NCBI RefSeq assembly: GCF_000332075.2
Contig: NZ_ALVU02000001.1
Span: 2,740,324-2,804,323 of the forward strand
Direction: 5' to 3'
DNA length: 64,000 nucleotides
Source: Synechocystis sp. PCC 7509
GTDB lineage: Bacteria; Cyanobacteriota; Cyanobacteriia; Cyanobacteriales; Chroococcidiopsidaceae
Every line of letters starts with the position of its first letter. Within the stretch, counting starts at the first letter, position 1. Both the position numbers and the translations under genes were made by a program. Below are positions 52,233 to 62,049 of the stretch, in pieces. Under the pieces are notes generated by a model. The model did not search any database, was not told the origin of the DNA, and was given only the letters and a program-made list of their open reading frames with translations.

Positions 52233-52835
52233 TTGTATAAACCATGTAAAAAGTATTTTAACCGTCTCAGTAAAAATACTAGGTTTGTAAATTGAATGTA
52301 CCATCAAGCATTTAAGTTTGAAAATAGTCTTTACAAAAAAAAGTCATAAAAACTACATTGTATTAATTAGATAAAATATTTTTTCAAAAAAGACAATTAT
52401 ATTTTTTAGTGCAACTGTCTGTAAATGAGTTTTTGGCGGCAAATTTCCTAACTAAAAACTGAAATTACTAAATAAAAGAATTAGCACCTCTTGTTTCCTA
52501 GCTATGCCAACGTAAATATTTATACTTTGCTTTAAGCTAACTTTATATAAGTAAGTATGTATTTAAGTACAATTTTTTACGTAAGCTCTAAGAGCAGTAA
52601 GCAATATGACGTAAAAAATTGAAGTATTATTAATAACTTAATTTATATTTTTTTAGTGAATTTACTTAGAAATACTGGCGGATAAAATCAAGGGTATGCC
52701 AAGCTGCTACACAGATGATTACTGAAGACATTATCTCAGCAATATCCGCAAATTTTAAGTATTTATTAATACCTTAAAATTTTTGCCGCACTAATTAGTT
52801 CGTTCCCATATACACCTATTTAGGGAAATTTTCGT

Positions 52836-53630
52836 ATGCTTACTTTTAAATTTGTCCAGCATTCTGCCGTAGCAGGTATTGTGGGTTTACTGGGGCTATT
52901 GAATGCTCATAGCTCTCAAGCGGGGGTTATGAATGGTGATTTTGAAGATGGATTTGCAGGGTATAGCACCATCGGTGACACGATTGTTCATACAGGCTCT
53001 TTTGAGAGCAATTATGGCGGGGGACATTCTGAAGCCGTAATATCAAACACCCCAGGAGCGGAAGTTGATTTCACTTTTTCCGGTAATCCTGCTGTATCTA
53101 CCGCCAACCTAGAAACATTCTTAGGATTGAGTGCAGGCAGTTTTGATGCGATCGCCAGTGATAGTGTAATAGAGGGTTCGGCAATCCAACAAACTTTCTA
53201 TGGCAATGCCAACGATATTTTGTCCTTTGATTTTCAGTTTCTTACGGATGAAGATGTATTTGCAGGCTCTAACCGTCCCAACGCTAACTTCAACGACCTT
53301 GCCTTTTTTACAGTGCAATTTAACAATTCGCCAGCTTATATATTTCAATTAGCTGACACTTTTTCTAATTTTTCTAACTCCAATACACCTTTTATCTATG
53401 AAACCAATGGTCAAAATACAGCTTTGTCTCTAGCGCAAAGTGGGTACTACACAATAGGGTTTGGCGTTCTAGATGTAGGTGACGAAAGTTTTGCTTCTAG
53501 CTTGTTACTTGATAATATCGGAGTTACTTCTAGCGAACCTGTCCCCGAACCAGCTACTATGCTAGGTTTGACAGCTTTTAGCTTTGGGGCATTTATGAAA
53601 CGTCGCCAAAAACAAAAAGCAAAAGCGTAA
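52836..53630 (+). CDS. PEP-CTERM sorting-domain exported protein
   Basis: A 264-residue exported protein with an N-terminal signal (VAGIVGLLGLLNAHSSQAG) and a C-terminal PEP-CTERM signal: VPEPATMLGLTAFSFGAF followed by MKRRQKQK. Such proteins are processed by exosortase and end up in the envelope or extracellular matrix. The middle is beta-rich with GDFEDGFAGY near the N terminus. Its ligand is unknown. The exosortase is not in this window. Confidence 0.93.
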   Translation: MLTFKFVQHSAVAGIVGLLGLLNAHSSQAGVMNGDFEDGFAGYSTIGDTIVHTGSFESNYGGGHSEAVISNTPGAEVDFTFSGNPAVSTANLETFLGLSAGSFDAIASDSVIEGSAIQQTFYGNANDILSFDFQFLTDEDVFAGSNRPNANFNDLAFFTVQFNNSPAYIFQLADTFSNFSNSNTPFIYETNGQNTALSLAQSGYYTIGFGVLDVGDESFASSLLLDNIGVTSSEPVPEPATMLGLTAFSFGAFMKRRQKQKAKA

Positions 53631-53645
53631 TCAAAAGCAAAATTA

Positions 53646-54083
53646 TTAAGCTTGTCGCGATTCGATAGTAGTTGTCAGTCTCTCTAAAGCGCTAGTTAAT
53701 CTCTCTTGAGAAATCATTGCCGGATCGGGGGGGGCTGCTTCTGCGGCGGCGGCGGCTTCCCCACTGCGAACAAATTTTCTTTGGGCTTTTTCAAAGGCTC
53801 GAATGAGGAGGAAAATACAGAAAGCAATTACTAAAAAATTGATAATTGCCGCTAGAAATACACCGTATTTGATGCCATTGATTGACAAAAGCTGCAAGTC
53901 TTCAACCCTAGCAGCTTTCAATGCAGGGGTTAAAAGTACCGGGGTAATAATATCTTCTACTAAAGAAGTGATAATCTTACCAAATGCGCCGCCGATAATT
54001 ACAGCAACGGCTAAATCGATGACATTACCGCGCATCAAAAATTTGCGAAAATCGGCTACAAATCCACTGTTAGCACTGCTCAT
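53646..54083 (-). CDS. mscL: Large-conductance mechanosensitive channel
   Basis: MscL opens under high membrane tension and releases solutes on hypo-osmotic shock. At 145 residues it is full length. The first helix RGNVIDLAVAVIIGGAFGKI with the amphipathic N terminus, and the second helix FLAAIINFLVIAFCIFLLIR, are typical. The C terminus has an alanine-rich segment and a helical end. It converges with the PEP-CTERM gene with a 15-bp gap. Confidence 0.96.
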   Translation of the reverse strand: MSSANSGFVADFRKFLMRGNVIDLAVAVIIGGAFGKIITSLVEDIITPVLLTPALKAARVEDLQLLSINGIKYGVFLAAIINFLVIAFCIFLLIRAFEKAQRKFVRSGEAAAAAEAAPPDPAMISQERLTSALERLTTTIESRQA

Positions 54084-54185
54084 AAGGTTTTGAGTCCTAA
54101 TTTAGGTTCAATCAGGGGATTATACAGTTTTTTTGTTCAATCGCTAAAGAGATCGCAATAACTTAATATTTCCGCCTCCATAAGG

Positions 54186-55835
54186 CTATTTGCTACTTGG
54201 TTTTAAGGCTAACAACAGCTCAAATTGGCTAGTAGAATTATTGGGGCTACTGGCGCTCATGCCAATACCGCGAATCGAATCTAAAATAGCTTTGGCTTCT
54301 GGGGTAATAGCACCTGCTTGGGCGTTAGCGTTGATTAAGGCTACAGTTTTATCCATATCTAGATAAAAGTACCCAGCATTCGATTTAGGTAAAGAACTTG
54401 TAGCCGCCTTAAAACTATCGCTGGTAGTTAATAACTGACTTGGCTTGGTTGCCACTACATCGGCAATTGGCCCGCCAAAAGCAATAAACACTGTATCTTT
54501 ATCTAACCATCCATGCCCTAATAGTGCGCCTTGTCCTGGTACTGTCCATTCTGTTACCGCCGTTGCCCCAATGTTTCTGGGTGCGATGCCGATAAAAGAG
54601 GTTTTAGCAATACCATCCAACTTAGTTAAAGTAGCTTCGGCGGTAGGGCGGTTTGTAGTATCAATTAATAATGCGCCACCAAAGCCAATCGGTGCGAGGA
54701 GTCCTTGTTTGGAAGCAATAGCGGCGATTGCAAACTCCCCATCCATCCAGCCAAAAATATCTTTATCTAAATCTAGATTGTAGTTTTGTAGTTGGACTCT
54801 AGCTAAATCTAAGCCCAAACTTACTTGAGGAATATCTTTTGCTTGTTTGCTAAAAGCCAGCCAACTTTTGCTAATTCCCGCGCCAGTAATTAAAGCTATG
54901 GTTTCGGCGGGTAGAATATTTACTAACTTTCCTGAAGACGCTTGATACTGATTTTTTAATAATTGCGAATCTACATCAGCAAGAACTTTTAGCCGCATTC
55001 CATCGTTATCTACTCCCACACCCGCAATTACAGATTTGATTTGTTTTAACTGCGCCAAAGTTTCGGGGGAAATTTGCGAGGCATTGGGGCTACTAGCAAT
55101 TAGTTGTTCTACGACTGCGCCATAATCGGGAAGATAAACTTGCGCGATCGGGTTAGTTAAATCTATACCTTTAGCTAACAGGCTATTTGCACCTTTTTTA
55201 GTAGCAAAAGATGGTTCGCCCTTAAAAGTATCAATGGCTTTTTGTACGCCAATTTTCTCTGGGGCAACTACTACATACTCGTTATTTAAAATGCTGCTGT
55301 AAACTGGAGCGCTAGAACCTTCAATACTTTCAGTAATTTTTTGTCCTTTATATTCTGTCTCAGTGTTTTTAACGTTTTTGCGCTCTTTTAGCTTATTCGC
55401 AAAATTTAAGGCATTTACTTTGTCTTTGATTTTTACGACCATTAGCACATTAAAGCTTTCTGCTTTGGTCTGAGTTGGTTTTGTTGAATTTGGGGGCAAA
55501 ACTGCAATCATTACACCACCAACCCAAGGTTTTAGGTCTTTTTCGTAATCGATGTTAGATTCGGCTAAAGCTTGTTTATTAGCGTCTTGTAAGCTTTTGT
55601 TGATTAAGTTTTTGGCTTCAGGAGTGCCAAATTTTTGCAATTGCTCCCAAGCTTTAGAATCGGGGGAGATAAAGCTTGCCATGAGCGCTTCATCGGGAAC
55701 AATTTTTGCACTAGCTAAAGGACTTGCACCGTCTCCAAGCCCGCCACGAAAATAAACGTAAGCAGCGATTCCACTAGCTACAACTACCGCCGTAGCTAGG
55801 GCTGGAAATAAAAAATTAGATTTTTGTGCTGACAT
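54186..55835 (-). CDS. DUF3352 protein
   Basis: A 549-residue protein with a single N-terminal transmembrane helix (about residues 9-29) and a large extracytoplasmic domain. The order and motifs (DEALMASFISPDSKAWEQLQ, WVGGVMIAVLPP, GWMDGEFAIAAI, NAGYFYLDMDKTVALI) match DUF3352, a family common in cyanobacteria with no assigned role. It is monocistronic and divergent from the ribonucleotide reductase gene. Confidence 0.9.
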   Translation of the reverse strand: MSAQKSNFLFPALATAVVVASGIAAYVYFRGGLGDGASPLASAKIVPDEALMASFISPDSKAWEQLQKFGTPEAKNLINKSLQDANKQALAESNIDYEKDLKPWVGGVMIAVLPPNSTKPTQTKAESFNVLMVVKIKDKVNALNFANKLKERKNVKNTETEYKGQKITESIEGSSAPVYSSILNNEYVVVAPEKIGVQKAIDTFKGEPSFATKKGANSLLAKGIDLTNPIAQVYLPDYGAVVEQLIASSPNASQISPETLAQLKQIKSVIAGVGVDNDGMRLKVLADVDSQLLKNQYQASSGKLVNILPAETIALITGAGISKSWLAFSKQAKDIPQVSLGLDLARVQLQNYNLDLDKDIFGWMDGEFAIAAIASKQGLLAPIGFGGALLIDTTNRPTAEATLTKLDGIAKTSFIGIAPRNIGATAVTEWTVPGQGALLGHGWLDKDTVFIAFGGPIADVVATKPSQLLTTSDSFKAATSSLPKSNAGYFYLDMDKTVALINANAQAGAITPEAKAILDSIRGIGMSASSPNNSTSQFELLLALKPSSK

Positions 55836-56169
55836 TTCAATTAAATTTAATAAGTTGTGACTACGCGACTATAGCTTTACTTCACAAGCCGCAGCCAAAA
55901 ATCCGCAAACCATGAGCGATCGCTATTTTGACAGCTTGACTTTTAGCAGAGGCTCTTTAGTTTTAGTATTCCCGAATTATTTGTAAATCTATAGCGATGC
56001 TCAAGCAAATACTTCTCCTATGGGCGGCAAAAAGTCAAGACTTTTGGGTAGAGGCGAATAGAGAAAGCCTCTATCTATAGCGCAAAAATCTAAATATTTC
56101 AATTCTTGTCCGCTATATCTAAATGCCGTATAGTCTTAAGTCTGTCCTTCAAAATATCAGACTTTTCCT
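55836..56169. other. 334-bp divergent intergenic region
   Basis: Carries the promoters of the DUF3352 gene and nrdJ. I found no cobalamin-riboswitch B12 box, no tandem NrdR-like boxes, and no ORF. Nothing else is evident. Confidence 0.5.
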
Positions 56170-59100
56170 ATGGTGAGAGATTTAGAGCGGGTGCAAAAAA
56201 GTAATAAGTTTCCTGAATCTGCCCCGGCTGGCGAAGCGGTATTTTATCGGACTTACAGCCGTCGTCAGAGTACCGGAAGGGAATCTTGGCAACAAGTAGG
56301 CGATCGCATTCTCGATGGATTAGTAAGTTTAGGTAAGCTTACCCCCGAAGAAGCCGCTTTAACTGCCAAAATGCAGCAACAACTCAAATCTCTCTCTAGC
56401 GGTCGTTGGCTGTGGGTAGGTGGGACGCAATGGCTAGAAAAGCCAGAGAATTTTTCCGGTGCGTACAATTGTACTAGCACAAATGTATTAGATTGGCGAG
56501 CTTTTGGGCTGATGATGGATTTGGCAATGATGGGTTGCGGCACGGGCGCAGTGCTAGAACCTAAGTATATTAACCAATTGCCAGCAATTCGCAATCGCTT
56601 GAAAGTTGAGTTACAGGGGAAAATCGGTACAACTCCAGCCTCATCACGGCGGGAGAAAACAGAAATTAATATTAATAACAATATTGTTACAATTTACGTC
56701 GGCGATAGCCGTGCTGGGTGGGTTAAGTCTTATCAAACTTTATTAGAACTTTCCAGCGATGAAAGATTTACAGGGGACGTAATAGTTCAAGTAGTTATTG
56801 ATGATATTCGCGGCGAAGGAGAGCGTTTAGAAGGCTTTGGCGGCGTTGCTAACCCGGTTAAACTACCGACATTGTACGATCGCTGTGCCAGTATCCTCAA
56901 CAAGGCTATAGGACGACAATTAAATTCAGTGGAATGCTGTTTATTAATCGATGAAGCGGCTGTAGTCGTTGTTGCAGGAAATGTCAGAAGATGTATCGCT
57001 TACGGGGAAAGGGTTTCAGCAATTTCGGGGATGAAGCCGATTCAAGATATTGCCATCGGTGAATTGGTGCTGACTTCTTCTGGAGAATACAAACCCGTTA
57101 CGGATAAGTTTCTGCAAGGAGTACAAGATGTAGTCGAGATTCGGACTCCCGAAACTTCTATTCGTTGTACTGCCAACCATCGCGTTGCTGTTTACAATGG
57201 CTTGCAATCTTATACTTGGAAATATGCGGGTGAATTACGATCGGGCGATCGCCTAATTTCTGTTCCCCACCGCAAAGGAATACCCTGTTCTACGGCTGAT
57301 TATGCTTGGCTGGTGGGATTCTTTATTGGTGACGGTCATGCAGATATTGCTTCTTTAAAGCGTCGTAACGGTGGCGGCGGATGCGTTACTTTTGCCTTTT
57401 CTAAAGCGCGACTAAACGGCGCTCTCGGTCAAAAATGCCTCCGTATTCTCCAAAGTCTGGGTTACACACCAGCGATCGCTCTAAACGAGAATCACGCCTG
57501 GATTAAAGTTCACCGCAAACAATTAGCTGACGAACTCATTGCGTACAAACAACCTTGGAAAACTCCTGTAATTCCCGAATTCGTTTGGTTGGGAACGGAA
57601 GAAATTCGGGGTGCTTTTCTGGCGGGTGTGTCCGATGCTGATGCTGGCCCATCGCGGAATGTTTTATTGCACTCCAACAAACTAGAATTTTTACGTCAAG
57701 TTCAAAAGTTAGCTTTATCTTTAGGAATTGCCACAACCTTACACGAACGCAGCCCAAAAAGGATCGGAGGTCGCGATACCGTTTATAAGGGTTGTCATTG
57801 GCTAAAAATTCGGGGAATTCAGTCTCAAGTCAATGCAGTTGCTCTCGTAAACCCATACATGGGGCGTACGGGATTCCAGATTTACGGACAGAAAAAAAAC
57901 GGATTGAGTTTGCCCCATCAGTTCATTGAAGAAGCAATGGTTAGCGGTTGGAGAGCTACAACTGTTAGCGAAACTAAGAACATTATTAAACCCAGCCATC
58001 AAGGTGGTTCAATGCGCGATGCCAACTGGGATACTTTGCTCTCTGAGGGCATTGTTAATCCTCATTGGCTACCCTTAGAAGTGCAATTAGTTGTACCCGC
58101 AGGACAAGCTGAAACCTTCGATATTGAAGTTGAGAGCGATGGCGAATTTATTGCCAGTGGTTTGCTGGTGCATAACAGCGCCGGGATGCGCCAGGGGGTA
58201 AGCGAAGACGAGTTATTTGCTAATGCTAAGGGCAATTTATGGAGTCAAGATGAAAATGGTAATTGGCGCATAGATCCCGAAAGAGATGCGTTAAGAATGG
58301 CAAACCATACAAGAGTATTTCACCGCAAACCCACCGAGGAGGAATGTATTAATGCTGTAAGACAACAGTATTATTCAGGAGAAGGGGCGATTCAATGGGC
58401 GGGAGAAGCGATCGCACGGGCAAATGTAGATATAGTAAATACTCCCGAACTAAAAAAAGATTTTCTCAAAACCTACACAAATTCCGAAGCATCGGCGGCG
58501 GATTGGTTGCTTAGTCGCGCTCCCCAAATGCCAGCAACAGAAGTAGAACATCGGCTTTCTAGATATGCTTTAAATCCTTGCGTTACTTCAGATACTTGGA
58601 TTCATACAGAAATTGGTGCAAAGCAAGTTAAGGATTTAATCGGCGTACAACATGGTACTTATGTTAACGGCGAATTATTTAGTACAACGTCTCAAGGATT
58701 CTTTTTTACAGGAGTTAAGCCTGTAGTTAAGTTGCGGACAAAAGAAGGTTATAGCCTGCGACTCACAGAAAATCATCAACTGTTAAAAATCACCGCCCAA
58801 ACTCAAAATAGTCAGTATACAGAATGGGTTGAAGCGGGTGCATTGCAAATAGGCGATCGCATTTCAATCCACAATCACCGAGAATTGCGACCTTGGGATG
58901 GAAAAGGGACAAAAGACGAAGGCTGGCTATTAGGTAACTTGGTAGGCGATGGCTGTTTCAGTCATAATCCTGCAAATTATAGTTATCAGGCTCATTTGAG
59001 ATACTGGGGTGATAGCCAAGTAGAGATGAAAGAGTATGCTCTTGGTTTGGTTAAAAACTCTGTTCAAAGTAGTAACAAATTACAGGGAGTTTACAGCAAA

Positions 59101-61734
59101 CAACATAAGTATTATCAAGTAAGTTCTGCGGGTTTAGCCGGGCTTGCTCGTAATTATGGAATCACCATTAGACACAAAACAATTACACCCGAAATAGAGC
59201 AAGCAAGTTTTAATTTCTACTGTGGTTTTCTGCAAGGAATATTTGATGCTGATGGTAGTGTCCAAGGTACGCAAGAGAAAGGTACAAGCATTCGATTAGC
59301 TCAAAGCAATTTGCCATTACTTGAAGCTGTACAAAGAATGCTACTGCGCTTAGGAATTGCCTCTAGTATTTATCAAAATCGCCGATTAGAAGGCGTAAGA
59401 ATGCTACCAGATTCTAATCGGGAACTAGCAGAATACTTTTGCAAGGCACAACATGAATTAGTTGTAGCTAATGATAATATTGTTACCTTCCAAAAGCTAA
59501 TTGGATTTGCTGAACCCAAAAAAGCTGAACGTTTACAAAGTTTGTTGTCAGGATACAAGCGAAATATTAACCGCGAACGTTTTAGCGTCACAATATCCAG
59601 CATTGAATCTGACGGTCAAGAAGCTGTTTATGATTGTACGGTTCCTGGTGTAGCAAGATTTGATGCGAATGGTTTAGTTGCTCACAATTGCGGTGAAGTA
59701 ATCGGCGCTAATTTTCACTGCGTTTCGGGAGAAACTCAATTAATTACCCGCGATAGCATCCACAAAATTAAAGATGTAGTCGGAGAACAAATCGAAATTT
59801 GGAACGGTAAGCGCTGGAGTAAAGTAGTACCTTTCCAAACCAATATAGAACAAAAGTTATATAGAGTTCGCTTTGCTGATGGTTCTTACTTAGATGCTAC
59901 AGAGTACCATCGCTTCTTTGTCAAAGATAGATTTGGTAAAGAATACAAAGAGGTACAAACCAAAGACTTATTAAGTTACAGCAAGTACAGTATCCACACA
60001 GAACCTTTTACTATTGATTACCTTGATGGAGTTAAGGTAGATCCAGCCTATGCTTACACTCTAGGCGTAGCCGTAGGTGATGGCACAATAGATAGTAATG
60101 GTAATGCAAAAATCCGTTTTTATGAGAAAAAGGCGGAACTTGTGGTTGCAGGGAAAAAATCCCCCGCAAGAAACTACAGTTACTTACCTACCTTTGTAGA
60201 TGTTACAGATTTAGGGTTTTCAGGGGAACTATTACAGCGATTAAAAAATGACCCAGACTCGTTAAATGCGATCGCGTGTTGGCACAAAAAAGCTATCCTG
60301 TCCTTTATTGCTGGACTTGCAGACACTGATGGCTCTAACACTGATAGCAACGGCATTAGAATCTATGTTTCCGATTACCAAAGGGCAAATCGTTTACAAC
60401 TTCTCTTGGCTAAATGTGCGATTAGGTCGTCTGTAAATATCATGGCACGACGTGCAGATACAACAAATTTAGGTCAAAGAGCCAAAGATTTGTACTATTT
60501 GCAAATTACTGATTGTGGGGAAATTCCTTGTCAGCGTTTAGATACAACCAAAGGACATAAGCCTACAAATAAAGGCAAATGGCAAATTATTCAAAGCGTT
60601 GAAGAATTACCAGGACAACACGATACTTATTGTTTCAACGAACCAGAATTTAACAAAGGTGTTTTTGGCAATACGTTAACAGGAAACTGCAATCTTGCGG
60701 AAATTCACCTCAATCAAATCGACCCCCACAACTACCAAGAACAAAAAGATGCTTTTACCGCCGGAGCGCTTTCGGTTGCTTCTTTATTGAACCATCAATT
60801 TATTGAAGAAAGATACCAATCTTCGCGGGAATTAGATCCTATTGTGGGCGTATCTTTTACCGGATTATTTGACTTTTTTGTCAATGCTTTTGGTACGCAG
60901 TGGCTGCGCTGGTGGGAAGCTGGAAGACCGCAAACCGAGGCAGGATTGGAGTTTAAACAGCAAGAAGAAGCCTATTTAAGTCGGTGGAAAGAAATTGTTA
61001 ATGAGGTAGTGTGGCACTATTGCGACGAGCATAATCTTAAGCGCCCAAATCGCTGTACAACGGTGCAACCATCCGGCACAAAATCTTTACTCACAGGCGC
61101 GTCTCCGGGCTGGCATCCCCCCAAAGCCCAACGTTTTATTCGCCGAATCACTTTTCGCAAAAACGACCCCGTAGCCTTGGCTTGTATTGATTACGGCTAC
61201 AATATTGTGCCTTCGCAATCTGATAAAGATGAAAATGGCAACTTGCTAAACAATCCTTTTGACGATCGCTGTACAGAATGGCTTGTAGAAATTCCCGTTG
61301 CTGTACCTTGGGCAGATTTTCCTGGAGCGGATGAAATAGAGATTAGTCAGTTTAGCGCGGCGGCTCAGATGGACTTTTATATGCAGGTGCAAAAGTATTA
61401 TGTCGCTCATAATACCAGCGCCACTATTGAGCTAAGAGAACACGAAATTGAAAGCTTGGGGACGCGCATTTACGAAGCAATCCGCGATGACGAGGGTTAT
61501 ATTTCTGCGGCTTTATTGGCTCGATTTGACGCGCATCAAACCTTCCCGCGTTTACCTTTTGAACCGATTACTAAGGAAACTTACGATCGCTTAATGCAGG
61601 AAGTAAAAAGCCGCCGCCAAACCGATGATTTTTACGCCGCGTTGAGTCGCTATGATTCTGGGGAAATGCCTGAAGCTGGTCCGGCGGGTTGCGATTCAGA
61701 TAAATGTTTATTTGCGGCGGAAGAACCCAAGTAG
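56170..61734 (+). CDS. nrdJ: Adenosylcobalamin-dependent (class II) ribonucleotide reductase with three inteins
   Basis: Monomeric class II ribonucleoside-triphosphate reductase: it makes deoxyribonucleotides using B12, without oxygen. The precursor is 1854 residues; removing three inteins (395, 370, 323) leaves 766, the normal size. Compared with Lactobacillus RTPR, C101 (AYNCTST) matches C119. C1174 in NP|CGEV matches the thiyl-radical C408, C1507 in CNLAEI matches C419, and C1841/C1846 (CDSDKC) match the C-terminal thiol pair. Exteins: 1-274, 670-803, 1174-1183, 1507-1854. The second and third inteins sit directly before catalytic cysteines, so the enzyme is inactive until spliced. Confidence 0.96.
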   Translation: MVRDLERVQKSNKFPESAPAGEAVFYRTYSRRQSTGRESWQQVGDRILDGLVSLGKLTPEEAALTAKMQQQLKSLSSGRWLWVGGTQWLEKPENFSGAYNCTSTNVLDWRAFGLMMDLAMMGCGTGAVLEPKYINQLPAIRNRLKVELQGKIGTTPASSRREKTEININNNIVTIYVGDSRAGWVKSYQTLLELSSDERFTGDVIVQVVIDDIRGEGERLEGFGGVANPVKLPTLYDRCASILNKAIGRQLNSVECCLLIDEAAVVVVAGNVRRCIAYGERVSAISGMKPIQDIAIGELVLTSSGEYKPVTDKFLQGVQDVVEIRTPETSIRCTANHRVAVYNGLQSYTWKYAGELRSGDRLISVPHRKGIPCSTADYAWLVGFFIGDGHADIASLKRRNGGGGCVTFAFSKARLNGALGQKCLRILQSLGYTPAIALNENHAWIKVHRKQLADELIAYKQPWKTPVIPEFVWLGTEEIRGAFLAGVSDADAGPSRNVLLHSNKLEFLRQVQKLALSLGIATTLHERSPKRIGGRDTVYKGCHWLKIRGIQSQVNAVALVNPYMGRTGFQIYGQKKNGLSLPHQFIEEAMVSGWRATTVSETKNIIKPSHQGGSMRDANWDTLLSEGIVNPHWLPLEVQLVVPAGQAETFDIEVESDGEFIASGLLVHNSAGMRQGVSEDELFANAKGNLWSQDENGNWRIDPERDALRMANHTRVFHRKPTEEECINAVRQQYYSGEGAIQWAGEAIARANVDIVNTPELKKDFLKTYTNSEASAADWLLSRAPQMPATEVEHRLSRYALNPCVTSDTWIHTEIGAKQVKDLIGVQHGTYVNGELFSTTSQGFFFTGVKPVVKLRTKEGYSLRLTENHQLLKITAQTQNSQYTEWVEAGALQIGDRISIHNHRELRPWDGKGTKDEGWLLGNLVGDGCFSHNPANYSYQAHLRYWGDSQVEMKEYALGLVKNSVQSSNKLQGVYSKQHKYYQVSSAGLAGLARNYGITIRHKTITPEIEQASFNFYCGFLQGIFDADGSVQGTQEKGTSIRLAQSNLPLLEAVQRMLLRLGIASSIYQNRRLEGVRMLPDSNRELAEYFCKAQHELVVANDNIVTFQKLIGFAEPKKAERLQSLLSGYKRNINRERFSVTISSIESDGQEAVYDCTVPGVARFDANGLVAHNCGEVIGANFHCVSGETQLITRDSIHKIKDVVGEQIEIWNGKRWSKVVPFQTNIEQKLYRVRFADGSYLDATEYHRFFVKDRFGKEYKEVQTKDLLSYSKYSIHTEPFTIDYLDGVKVDPAYAYTLGVAVGDGTIDSNGNAKIRFYEKKAELVVAGKKSPARNYSYLPTFVDVTDLGFSGELLQRLKNDPDSLNAIACWHKKAILSFIAGLADTDGSNTDSNGIRIYVSDYQRANRLQLLLAKCAIRSSVNIMARRADTTNLGQRAKDLYYLQITDCGEIPCQRLDTTKGHKPTNKGKWQIIQSVEELPGQHDTYCFNEPEFNKGVFGNTLTGNCNLAEIHLNQIDPHNYQEQKDAFTAGALSVASLLNHQFIEERYQSSRELDPIVGVSFTGLFDFFVNAFGTQWLRWWEAGRPQTEAGLEFKQQEEAYLSRWKEIVNEVVWHYCDEHNLKRPNRCTTVQPSGTKSLLTGASPGWHPPKAQRFIRRITFRKNDPVALACIDYGYNIVPSQSDKDENGNLLNNPFDDRCTEWLVEIPVAVPWADFPGADEIEISQFSAAAQMDFYMQVQKYYVAHNTSATIELREHEIESLGTRIYEAIRDDEGYISAALLARFDAHQTFPRLPFEPITKETYDRLMQEVKSRRQTDDFYAALSRYDSGEMPEAGPAGCDSDKCLFAAEEPK
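56992..58176 (+). other. Intein 1 (395 aa), LAGLIDADG type
   Basis: Begins at C275 (CIAYGERVSAISG) and ends ...GLLVHN before Ser (SAGMRQG). Splicing block B is TANH; block G is VHN|S. The homing endonuclease motifs are WLVGFFIGDGHAD and AFLAGVSDADAG. The +1 extein residue is serine. It inserts after NVRR in the reductase. Confidence 0.93.
58579..59688 (+). other. Intein 2 (370 aa), LAGLIDADG type
   Basis: Begins CVTSDTWIHTEIG and ends ...GLVAHN before Cys (CGEVIGANFH). Block B is TENH; endonuclease motifs are WLLGNLVGDGCFS and FLQGIFDADGSV. The +1 cysteine is the reductase's thiyl-radical residue (L. leichmannii C408 equivalent). Confidence 0.93.
59719..60687 (+). other. Intein 3 (323 aa), LAGLIDADG type
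   Basis: Begins CVSGETQLITRDS and ends ...NTLTGN before Cys (CNLAEI). Block B is TEYH; endonuclease motifs are YTLGVAVGDGTID and FIAGLADTDGSN. The penultimate residue is Gly rather than the usual His. The +1 cysteine matches C419 of RTPR. Only 10 extein residues separate it from intein 2. Confidence 0.92.
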
Positions 61735-61818
61735 ATAAGCATTTTCCCTCAGAGGAGGAGTTAACGAGCCTTGCGAATACGTTAAAATTTCAGCCAATAG
61801 TACAAGGAGACTTAGATC

Positions 61819-62040
61819 ATGTTTTTAGACGAACTAACACCCCTTTTTAAAGAATTGACTCAGCACCCAGTCTCGTTTTTAGGTGGGCTTTGCTCCGGCT
61901 TTTTGCGGCTCAACTTAAATGACGACCCAGTTAAAAGTTGGCTTTCTCAGCAAGGCGGCACTACAGCTTATAGTAGTTTTAGTGTTGATGGCGATCGCAA
62001 TGGCAATAGTAAAGGGCCTCAGTCTATTTCTATTGACTAA
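61819..62040 (+). CDS. Small conserved-type protein, unknown
   Basis: A 73-residue protein with a good ribosome-binding site (AAGGAGA, 8 bases before ATG). The N-terminal half is hydrophobic/amphipathic (LTPLFKELTQHPVSFLGG ... GFLRLNLNDDPVKSWL); the tail is polar and Gly/Ser-rich. I recognise it only as a short cyanobacterial-type protein. It sits between nrdJ and a strong terminator. Confidence 0.72.
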   Translation: MFLDELTPLFKELTQHPVSFLGGLCSGFLRLNLNDDPVKSWLSQQGGTTAYSSFSVDGDRNGNSKGPQSISID

Positions 62041-62049
62041 TTATTTTTG

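Larger units (their letters stand above)
52009..52835. other. 827-bp AT-rich intergenic region
   Basis: Lies between the peroxidase-like gene (minus) and the PEP-CTERM gene (plus). It contains one candidate small RNA unit (see 52160-52232). The remainder (52240-52835) is very AT-rich with no convincing ORF. Confidence 0.55.

Noticed and set aside
55836-56169. Cobalamin riboswitch before the B12-dependent reductase
   Set aside because: I looked for the B12 box and surrounding stems and found none.
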